Shown here piece by piece: positions 13,385 to 20,148 of a stretch of DNA of 22,570 bases (positions are counted from its first letter, which is position 1; every line of letters starts with the position of its first letter). A program made the translations under genes and the position numbers. The notes beneath the pieces are model-generated. The model was not told where the DNA came from. It worked only from the letters and a program-made list of their open reading frames with translations, and did not search any database. Source of the stretch: CAZBWE01 sp964495465. Lineage in GTDB: Bacteria; Planctomycetota; Phycisphaerae; Sedimentisphaerales; Anaerobacaceae. Where the stretch lies: contig CAZBWE010000036.1 of assembly GCA_964495465.1 (NCBI GenBank), positions 1 to 22,570 of the forward strand. Reading direction: 5' to 3'.

Positions 13385-15346
13385 ATGTCTGATTCAGATG
13401 CCAATAAAAAGTTGGAGGACAGTAGCAAAAACCTGGTAGAGCCCTCATCTGTTTATCCTCCCGTCCTGCTTAAGTTTCGCAAACCGCTGATTGTTCTTGT
13501 TCATATAGTTGCTTTTTCTGTCTCTTTGATGCTTGCCTTTTTGCTGGCGAATAATATGCAATTCAGACAAGACTGGTTTGTGGAGCAGTACCCCTTTTTA
13601 TTGGTATTCTTTATTATAGTTAAACTGCCAGTGTTTGGCCTTTTCAAGCAATATCGCGGCTGGTGGAGGTATGTCAGTATATCTGACCTTATCGGAATAT
13701 TGAGGGCTTCGCTTGTCAGCACTCTGATAATCGTGGCCTCATGGTATGCATTTCTTGAAAGTGGTGCAATTCGTCAACAGTTACAGGAAGCAACTGAAGT
13801 CAGCCAGGGTGTATTTATGGCTGATATGTTCGCTACGGTCTTAATACTTGGTGGCTTGCGAATGGTTATACGGCTGTATTATGAGGAATTTCGCACTGTC
13901 GAAGGCGGCCGATTGAAGCGATTTCTCATAGTTGGTGCTGGCAATGCTGGCGAAGCATTACTTCGAGAAATCCATCGTATGCAAATCGCCCAATATGAGG
14001 TAATCGGTTTCATTGACGATGACCCAGTCAAACGGGGTATTGATATTCACGGGATACCGGTCCTGGGTATGGTTGAGCAGCTGTCCGGGATTTGCAAGGA
14101 ACGCAACATAGATGAAATTGCCATAGCAATGCCTTCTGCAACCCATCATCAGCTAAGGCGTGTTGTTCAGGTATGCGAAGGGACTAAAATTCGGTTCCGG
14201 ACAGTCCCATTGATTACCGATATTGCTTCGGGTAAGTTTCGTGTTTCTCAGATTCGTGATGTCGATATTAATGATTTGCTCGGCAGAGAAGCTGTGCAGC
14301 TGGACCTTGACCTGATAGAAGCATTTGCCAGGGATAAAACAATTCTCGTTACAGGGGCTGGTGGTTCCATCGGCTCAGAAATGTGCCGCCAACTCTGTAA
14401 CTTTGCTCCAAAGCTCCTTTTACTTATTGAACAGGCCGAAAATCCCCTTTTTTATATGGAACGAGAATTACGCAAAAAGTTTCCTTCTGTTTGTATCGAG
14501 GCAATTATTTGCAATATTACTGATAAAGTCCGAGTCGAGGAAATATTTGAACGTTATCGACCCCAGATCGTTATTCACGCTGCTGCTCATAAGCATGTTC
14601 CTTTAATGGAGCTTAATCCCGGAGAGGCAGTTAAGAACAATGTTGTAGGAACACGGTCCATTGCTGATGCAGCAGATAAATACGGTGCAACTAATGTTGT
14701 AATGATTAGTACCGACAAGGCCGTGAATCCGACCAGTATGATGGGCTCATCAAAGCGAATTGCGGAAATGTATATTCAGGATCTGAACAGGACCAGCAAA
14801 ACGCACTTTGTTACTGTGCGGTTTGGCAATGTGCTTGGTTCCGATGGCTCGGTTGTGCCTATCTTCAAGAAGCAAATAGCTGAGGGGGGCCCTGTTACTG
14901 TTACACATCCTGAGATGAAGCGATATTTTATGACTATACCGGAAGCAAGCCAGCTTGTTTTGCAGGCGGCGACAATGGGAAGAGGGGGGGAGATTTTTGT
15001 CCTTGATATGGGCGAGCCGGTCAAAATCGCGGATTTAGCCAGGGAACTTATTACTCTTAGCGGTTTTCGGCCCGGTGAAGATATTGAGATAACTTTCACC
15101 GGACCCAGGCCAGGTGAAAAGCTTTTTGAAGAGCTTGCAATAAAAGGCGAAGATATGCAACCCACAAGGCATCCAAAGATTGCTATATGGAAAAATATAC
15201 CTATGGACAGGCAAAATCTTCGAGCAGGTATGGATGAGCTGTTAACTGTCGCCAAAACGGCGAGCTACAGTGAAATAGTGCAGAAAATAAAAGAACTTGT
15301 TCCAGAGTACATCGGAGATAAAAATAAAAACGATGAAAATTATTAG
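13385..15346 (+). CDS. FlaA1/CapD/WbpM-type membrane nucleotide-sugar 4,6-dehydratase
   Basis: This 653-residue inner-membrane enzyme probably converts UDP-GlcNAc (or a related sugar) to a 4-keto-6-deoxy derivative for surface polysaccharide or glycan synthesis. About four membrane helices occupy residues 25-170. A first Rossmann-like domain follows (FLIVGAGNAGEALLREI, about 179-195), then the C-terminal SDR domain with VTGAGGSIGSE (322-332). In the active-site block STDKAVNPTSMMGSSK (442-457) the usual YxxxK is replaced by MxxxK (Met453, Lys457), as in the FlaA1/WbpM group. The length matches WbpM-like proteins. The ATG at 13385 lacks a clear ribosome-binding site; a better-served ATG at 13368 is out of frame. 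No other polysaccharide genes are adjacent. A bidirectional terminator follows 44 bases after the stop. Confidence 0.93.
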   Translation: MSDSDANKKLEDSSKNLVEPSSVYPPVLLKFRKPLIVLVHIVAFSVSLMLAFLLANNMQFRQDWFVEQYPFLLVFFIIVKLPVFGLFKQYRGWWRYVSISDLIGILRASLVSTLIIVASWYAFLESGAIRQQLQEATEVSQGVFMADMFATVLILGGLRMVIRLYYEEFRTVEGGRLKRFLIVGAGNAGEALLREIHRMQIAQYEVIGFIDDDPVKRGIDIHGIPVLGMVEQLSGICKERNIDEIAIAMPSATHHQLRRVVQVCEGTKIRFRTVPLITDIASGKFRVSQIRDVDINDLLGREAVQLDLDLIEAFARDKTILVTGAGGSIGSEMCRQLCNFAPKLLLLIEQAENPLFYMERELRKKFPSVCIEAIICNITDKVRVEEIFERYRPQIVIHAAAHKHVPLMELNPGEAVKNNVVGTRSIADAADKYGATNVVMISTDKAVNPTSMMGSSKRIAEMYIQDLNRTSKTHFVTVRFGNVLGSDGSVVPIFKKQIAEGGPVTVTHPEMKRYFMTIPEASQLVLQAATMGRGGEIFVLDMGEPVKIADLARELITLSGFRPGEDIEITFTGPRPGEKLFEELAIKGEDMQPTRHPKIAIWKNIPMDRQNLRAGMDELLTVAKTASYSEIVQKIKELVPEYIGDKNKNDENY

Positions 15347-15390
15347 GTGTGAAAAATATCACTTGGACATGAGCATATCGGGGTTTCATA

Positions 15391-15420
15391 AAAAAGGCCG
15401 CTTTTCAAAGCGGCCTTTTT
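15391..15420. terminator. Bidirectional intrinsic terminator
   Basis: GGCCGCTTT (15396-15404) pairs with AAAGCGGCC (15407-15415) around a two-base loop, flanked by AAAAA (15391-15395) and TTTTT (15416-15420). The A and T runs make it work in both directions, which suits its position between the converging dehydratase and xerC/D genes. Confidence 0.92.
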
Positions 15421-15445
15421 CATATTTGCTAATTGTTTTTGGCTT

Positions 15446-16477
15446 CTACAACTCACCGTTGTTGCCATCACCTTGTGTTTGAAAGTTTTCTCTTGGATGG
15501 GCATTATCATAAACTTCCTTGAGTTTCTTTGTGGTAAGATGTGTATAGATTTGGGTTGTTGATAACGACTGATGTCCGAGCAATTCCTGAACGCTTCGTA
15601 AATCTGCCCCGTTATTCAGCATATGCGTGGCAAAGCTGTGACGCAATGTGTGTGGACTAATTGAAGGGTCCAGTCCTGCCATTTTAAGATATTTATCCAT
15701 CTTGCGACGGACGCTGCGGGTACTGAGACGCCGACCGTGTTTATTAACGAATAGTACCTTTGAGTCAAAATTACTGTTGCTCTGTGCCCGTTTGTTTCTG
15801 TATTCAATATAGTGCTGAATGATCTGCAAAGCGGATGAACTAATAGGTGCAATTCTTTCCTTCTTACCTTTTCCTCTGATATGTACGACCTCACCAAGGA
15901 AGTCAATATCGTCCATGTTTAATCCCACAAGTTCGCTAACCCTCATGCCGGTGCTGTATAGTGTCTCAAGAATGGCTCTGTCCCGTGCACCAAGCCAATT
16001 GTCCATCGGCGGTGTCTCGAGGAGTTTCTTTACTTGTTCATATTCGAGAAAATGCGGCAGTTTTTTGTCCTGTTTTGGTGTCCTAATTCCCGTAACCGGA
16101 TTGGAGGAAAGCTGGTTCCTTTTGACAAGGAATTTATAAAAGCTGCGCAGTGTCGCCAGTTTTCGTGCTATGGTTGCCTTGGAATATTGTTTCTCATTTA
16201 GAAAAGCAAGATAACTTCTAACGGCATCTATTTCTGTTGAAAGAAGTAACTGGTCGATTTTGATGTCGGTTTCTGTTGCCAGAGCCGTAGCTGTGTCGCC
16301 ATGATGGTGAGCCAATGAAGTCGGCTCGTCAGCTTGTGTGTCGTGTCTGGCCGTGCCGATTATGAACTCACTAAATTGGCTCAGGTCGGCACCATAACAT
16401 TTGGCCGTGTGTTCGGAAAAACGCTTTTCATATCTTAAATAGTTTAAGAATTCTTGTATAGTTGTGCTGTCTTCCAT
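15446..16477 (-). CDS. xerC: Tyrosine recombinase XerC/XerD
   Basis: This 343-residue site-specific recombinase most likely resolves chromosome dimers at dif. The N-terminal core-binding domain (about 5-125) is followed by the catalytic domain with the full set of residues: Arg179 in TGMRVSEL, Lys203 in RGKGKKER, His276 and Arg279 in HTLRHSFATHML, His302 in LGHQSLSTTQ and Tyr311 in IYTH. It is about 40 residues longer than usual because of an insert at residues 41-75, His/Asp/Thr-rich (GTARHDTQADEPTSLAHHHG), in the loop between the first helices. That insert may derive from a mobile palindrome. The single gene could be XerC, XerD or a lone Xer; the symbol is provisional. It converges on the dehydratase gene. 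Confidence 0.93.
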   Translation of the reverse strand: MEDSTTIQEFLNYLRYEKRFSEHTAKCYGADLSQFSEFIIGTARHDTQADEPTSLAHHHGDTATALATETDIKIDQLLLSTEIDAVRSYLAFLNEKQYSKATIARKLATLRSFYKFLVKRNQLSSNPVTGIRTPKQDKKLPHFLEYEQVKKLLETPPMDNWLGARDRAILETLYSTGMRVSELVGLNMDDIDFLGEVVHIRGKGKKERIAPISSSALQIIQHYIEYRNKRAQSNSNFDSKVLFVNKHGRRLSTRSVRRKMDKYLKMAGLDPSISPHTLRHSFATHMLNNGADLRSVQELLGHQSLSTTQIYTHLTTKKLKEVYDNAHPRENFQTQGDGNNGEL

Positions 16478-16572
16478 AATTTACCTACCTGTTTAATTTT
16501 GTGGCTTATTTGTTATTATCTCGGCAAAGAATAAAGTTCTGTAATTAATAACGATTTTTAATATTTTTACCT

Positions 16573-16836
16573 TTATTCACTTTCATTTTCCCTGCTTGTT
16601 GCAGACAAAGGTTGCTCGTCTGTGTTTTCATGCAGGAGTTTATCTGCTTGACCAATAAGGGACTGAGCAAGTTTGAAGCTCAGTACTGCTGCATCGAACC
16701 AGTCAAAATCAGTACGCTTATCTTTTGCCTGATCAATCAAAGCATCCAGCAGTTTGTCTTCTTCACCACTTTCGTAGCGAAATATAAATTTCTCAGTTCC
16801 TTTGTTTAATATTAACTGTCGCTTTGTTTTGTTCAT
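16573..16836 (-). CDS. Small conserved protein of unknown function (87 aa)
   Basis: I recognise no named family. The 87-residue product starts with a basic segment, followed by EKFIFRYESGEEDKLLDALI, then FDWFDAAVLSFKLAQSLI, and a polar acidic tail. Small proteins with an FxFRYExGxE...FDWFDAAVLS pattern occur in Phycisphaerae genomes as far as I recall, which supports it as a real gene and fits the organism assignment. There is no obvious Shine-Dalgarno sequence before the ATG at 16836. It lies 95 bases upstream of xerC/D on the same strand and may share its transcript. It is predicted cytoplasmic and mostly helical. Confidence 0.65.
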   Translation of the reverse strand: MNKTKRQLILNKGTEKFIFRYESGEEDKLLDALIDQAKDKRTDFDWFDAAVLSFKLAQSLIGQADKLLHENTDEQPLSATSRENESE

Positions 16837-17011
16837 TCTATAGATAGTTTGGATCTATATGTGCTTCTTATTAATAAATACCTATTTTTTTATCGGCCTG
16901 AAAACAACTCACTAAAATCTAATCTTAGAAATTTTCGCCGAAGGTGATAAAATCAGCAGTTTAAAAAACGCTACAACGCTTTTATCGGCCAATAAGACTT
17001 GCGTCTTTACA

Positions 17012-17029
17012 AAAATGAGGCCTCATTTT
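17012..17029. repeat. Perfect 18-bp palindrome in the intergenic region
   Basis: AAAATGAGGCCTCATTTT is an uninterrupted dyad without a loop, so it is more like a binding site for a dimeric protein than an RNA hairpin. It lies in the 290-base gap (16837-17126) upstream of the 87-aa gene and downstream of the broken radical SAM gene. Apart from a weak 5-bp stem at 16994-17007, I see nothing else in that gap. Confidence 0.6.
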
Positions 17030-17126
17030 GCAATAAATAGCAAAAATGGGCTTGGATTTGAGGGGGGGCAGAATGAACAAAAATGTAGAGAAATTTACTG
17101 TGAGTTTGTTGTTATAAGCGCCTTTC

Positions 17127-17740
17127 TTATGACAGGGCCTTGAAAAAGGTTATTCCGTCCTGCTGTTCGGAGACAATAATCCTCTTGTTCTGGAGATAGG
17201 TGGTGTATTTTAAGGCCTCATTGCGGTTGATACCGAGAGATGAGTATATATCATTTACCAAGCAAGGCCTGCGTTTTAGCATTGATAACACGTCTTCGGT
17301 ATTATTTTCGATGCGCTTACTAAGACAGCTTGGTGGGAAATCAGCCACAACTTCACATTTTTGACCCAGCTGTGCAGCTATAGCGTTTTTGATTTTGGCG
17401 ATTTGTTCTGCATTCGCATTTAAACCTTCTACCATAAAAACCTCAAGCCATATCTGGCCTGCAAATTCGTTTCTAAGTGTGCTTAATCCGGAAATCACCT
17501 TTTCAATACTGATATCTTCGCGTGGACGTTTTATTTTTTGAAAGGTCTGTTCGTAACCGGCGTCTAAAGAAGGTACAACCACGTCGGTCTTTGCGCAATC
17601 GGCTCGCACATCAGGTCTGTAAAACAGTGTGCCATTAGTTAGTATGGCAACAGGAATAATGGCACGATATCAATACCGAGACTTAGTCCAAGTCTCCGTG
17701 AGGGAACCTGGCCATACAGATATTTGTATTCCTTTGGAAT
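17127..17740 (-). pseudogene. Radical SAM protein (COG0731-like), internally deleted
   Basis: Two pieces of one radical SAM protein are joined out of frame. Piece one, from an ATT at 17740, reads IPKEYKYLYGQVPSRRLG and LSLGIDIVP, then runs to a stop at 17639. Piece two, in the next frame from about 17660, reads IPVAILTNGTLFYRPDV, then VVVPSLDAGYEQTFQKIKRP and a C-terminal winged-helix-like part to the stop at 17127. In intact relatives roughly 70-80 residues separate these blocks, including the CxxxCxxC motif that holds the 4Fe-4S cluster; here they are gone. There is also no ATG, GTG or TTG in frame for piece one. The second piece alone could be translated from a GTG at 17609 (160 residues) but would lack the catalytic core. 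It follows kdsA by two bases, suggesting a former operon member. Confidence 0.85.
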
Positions 17741-17742
17741 TT

Positions 17743-18558
17743 TTATCTGCGTACGACCTCGAAAATTTGTTTACACTTTTTTATTAAATCTTCAAGCCAT
17801 TCAATGGGCATAATACTGGCGGCATCTGATTTCGCTTTATCCGGGTGTGTGTGGACCTCGATAAAAATACCGTTTGCACCGGCTGCTATCGCTGCCTTGG
17901 CCAGTATAGGGGCGAATTCAGGCCTACCTGCGCTTGCATTGCCGAGTCCCCCTGGTTGCTGAGTGCTGTGGGTCGCATCGAAAACAACCGGATAACCGAG
18001 TTTTTTCATAGTATCAATCGCTGTCATATCGTTTACCAGCCGGTTGTAGCCGAAAAATGTGCCTCGCTCGGTGAGTATAATTTTTTCATTGCCGCAAGTG
18101 CGAACCTTTTCAGCTACATTGTTCATTTCATCAGGTGAAAGGAATTGGCCTTTTTTTATATTTACGGCTTTGTCGGTTCGTCCGCAGGCACAGAGTAAAT
18201 CGGTCTGCCTGCATAGAAAAGCCGGTACCTGAAGGCAGTCAACGACTTCGCTGACTACAGAGGTCTGGGATGGCTCGTGGATATCAGTCATAACAGGCAG
18301 GCCGGTCTTTTGCCGAACCGCTTCAAGAATCTCTAAACCCTTCTCCATCCCGAGACCGCGAAAGCTGGATATGCTGGAGCGATTGGCCTTGTCGAAGCTC
18401 GCTTTGAAGATTATTCCAACGTTATTATTTGCACTAATAACGGCAAGTTTATTTGCAATATCAAGACAGAGGGCTTTACTTTCGATAACGCAAGGCCCTG
18501 CCATAACGAACAGTGGCGCATCCAGGCCAATCTCAACTTTGCCGATTTTGAAGCTCAC
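17743..18558 (-). CDS. kdsA: 3-deoxy-8-phosphooctulonate synthase, metal-dependent type
   Basis: This 271-residue enzyme condenses phosphoenolpyruvate with arabinose 5-phosphate to Kdo-8-phosphate for lipopolysaccharide. Typical blocks are MAGPCVIES (19-27), FKASFDKANRSS (51-62), SFRGLGMEKGLEIL, TDIHEP (91-96), FDATHSTQQPGG and IEVHTHPD. Cys23, His197, Glu234 and Asp245 correspond, at a constant offset of 12, to the metal ligands of the Aquifex enzyme (Cys11, His185, Glu222, Asp233), so this is the metal-requiring class rather than the E. coli type with Asn. The start is GTG at 18558 with AGGAG nine bases upstream (18572-18568). It lies 53 bases after the DAGK-family gene on the same strand. 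It points to a Gram-negative outer membrane with Kdo. Confidence 0.96.
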   Translation of the reverse strand: MSFKIGKVEIGLDAPLFVMAGPCVIESKALCLDIANKLAVISANNNVGIIFKASFDKANRSSISSFRGLGMEKGLEILEAVRQKTGLPVMTDIHEPSQTSVVSEVVDCLQVPAFLCRQTDLLCACGRTDKAVNIKKGQFLSPDEMNNVAEKVRTCGNEKIILTERGTFFGYNRLVNDMTAIDTMKKLGYPVVFDATHSTQQPGGLGNASAGRPEFAPILAKAAIAAGANGIFIEVHTHPDKAKSDAASIMPIEWLEDLIKKCKQIFEVVRR

Positions 18559-18611
18559 TTTGTTTATCTCCTAATTTGATAATATACGTGGAATCATTCG
18601 CTTGTGTTCTT

Positions 18612-19556
18612 TTATCCTATTGCCCTGACGATTCGTGTTCTTATACCAGCCGGTTTTGCGCCTTCAGGGACCATACAGTTGATTGCCTGCGGTATGACCT
18701 TGATTTGAACCGGCAAATCCGGACCGGGGTCACCATCGATTTCAGTCTTGATATCAGCGGCATCAGAACTTACTGTAATGTCTTTGCCCTGACGATATAT
18801 AACATCACTGTTATTGTAATGCTTCTTCAAAGCCGTCATAAACGAATGTTTTACAAGATGCAAATGAGATGCGCATTTATAAATACATACATCCAGTAAT
18901 CCGTCACCGAAATTGGCATAGTGCAGTATCTGCAGTCCTACGGCGTATCTTGAAATATTTCCAACGAAGACCAATCCCTGTCCGTCATATATTTCTTCTC
19001 CGTCCACCTGAACTTTCATTGCATCGAATTTGTAATTCCAGAATGTTTGCCATATCGGCCGGAAATAGTCAGAGTAATCTATGTGCCCCGCTCGTTTGTT
19101 GCTGACAAGTTCGACCACTTTACCGTCAAATCCAAAACCAGCTATGGAAGTAAAGCATTTACCGTTTGCATTTCCCAAATCCAGAGGCCGAATGTAACCC
19201 CTCTCAAAAGTCCTGATTATTGTCTTTATTTTTTCATCGAAACCCAGTTCGTTTGCCAGCAGGTTTTCAGTGCCGCAGGGCACAATAAGCAATGGCTTAT
19301 TACTTCCTTCCAGGCCGTGTGCGACCTCTCTTACTGTGCCGTCTCCACCGACTGAAACAACCATCGAGCAGTCATAATCGACTGCTGCGTCGGTAGCGAG
19401 TTCGCAGGCATGCTCCAAAGAGGCAGTAAAACTAACCCTGACCTTGTATCCTTTCTCGACAAGGTATTGCTCAAACCGCCGACCGATAAGCTTGCTGCTG
19501 CTGGCGCCGGATTTGGGATTTACGATATAGGCGATATAGCCATCATCTGGCTTCAT
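18612..19556 (-). CDS. Diacylglycerol/sphingosine kinase family lipid kinase
   Basis: This 314-residue protein has the DAGK catalytic domain fold shared by DgkB, YegS and sphingosine kinases. Landmarks are NPKSGASS (13-20), the nucleotide-binding VSVGGDGTVREVAHGL (about 88-103), PCGTENLLA (in place of the more common PLGTGNDFA), a SIAGFGFDGKVVE block and a C-terminal IDGDPGPDLPVQIKVIPQAI strand region. It probably phosphorylates a lipid such as diacylglycerol on the cytoplasmic face of the membrane; the exact lipid cannot be read from sequence. The ATG at 19556 is two bases after the CYTH gene stop, so the two are translated from one mRNA. Confidence 0.9.
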   Translation of the reverse strand: MKPDDGYIAYIVNPKSGASSSKLIGRRFEQYLVEKGYKVRVSFTASLEHACELATDAAVDYDCSMVVSVGGDGTVREVAHGLEGSNKPLLIVPCGTENLLANELGFDEKIKTIIRTFERGYIRPLDLGNANGKCFTSIAGFGFDGKVVELVSNKRAGHIDYSDYFRPIWQTFWNYKFDAMKVQVDGEEIYDGQGLVFVGNISRYAVGLQILHYANFGDGLLDVCIYKCASHLHLVKHSFMTALKKHYNNSDVIYRQGKDITVSSDAADIKTEIDGDPGPDLPVQIKVIPQAINCMVPEGAKPAGIRTRIVRAIG

Positions 19557-19558
19557 AG

Positions 19559-20131
19559 TTATAAATTAGAGTTTGTAAGATAAAGTTCCTTTTGTTCTTT
19601 GCCAAGTTCGCTGAGCCGGTCCGTTATCAGGCCTGCATAACTTTTTTTTATGTGCGGCAGCTCGGATAGTCCCAGCTTTTTTTGTACATCTTCAATTTTC
19701 TTTTCATCAGGTCCTTCAATTTCCACGAAGCTGCCTATTAAAGGTAACTCATCCAGGGCCACTTCACAGCATCCAAGCTGCCAGGTAAGGCGTTTTTTCT
19801 CGATGACGAGCACCTTCTCATAGCCGAGAGCAGAGAACAATCTCTGTATGGATTCACTATCTGAGATTTCCGTTTCTATCTCCTGTCTTTTTTTGAATGA
19901 GCTTTTTTCTTTTGCGCCTTTGTATGTAAGAAAGAATCTTTCGTTGTTGTTGGCCAGCTGCCGACGCAATCGAAGACATCTGTCGGATTTTTGTAAGGTC
20001 ATATTTGCATCGTCAAAGTGGTAATCTGTCTGTAACTGCTCCCGCAGGAACTCGGCACCCTGCTCAGCAAGCTTGTGCTTTATTTCTTCCAACGATTCGA
20101 CCTTTAACTTTGCTTCGATTTCGACACACAT
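19559..20131 (-). CDS. CYTH-domain protein (class IV adenylate cyclase-like)
   Basis: This 190-residue protein has the CYTH triphosphate tunnel fold. The N-terminal EIEAKLKV gives the ExExK signature. Further on are the basic strand CLRLRRQ, TYKGAKEKS, RQEIETEIS, the VIEKKRLTW strand, EVALDELPLIGSFVEIEG and the final KKSYAGLI. These match the CyaB/class IV adenylate cyclase-like subgroup (COG1437), whose members may be cyclases, thiamine triphosphatases or inorganic triphosphatases; activity cannot be decided here. The gene starts 17 bases after the leuS stop and ends two bases before the DAGK-family start, so it lies inside a leuS-CYTH-DAGK-kdsA run. Confidence 0.9.
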   Translation of the reverse strand: MCVEIEAKLKVESLEEIKHKLAEQGAEFLREQLQTDYHFDDANMTLQKSDRCLRLRRQLANNNERFFLTYKGAKEKSSFKKRQEIETEISDSESIQRLFSALGYEKVLVIEKKRLTWQLGCCEVALDELPLIGSFVEIEGPDEKKIEDVQKKLGLSELPHIKKSYAGLITDRLSELGKEQKELYLTNSNL

Positions 20132-20148
20132 TTTTCGTATTCGATTAA

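Noticed and set aside
16573..16836. Exonuclease VII small subunit (xseB)
   Set aside because: The size is similar, but the EKFIFRYESGEE and FDWFDAAVL parts do not match XseB.
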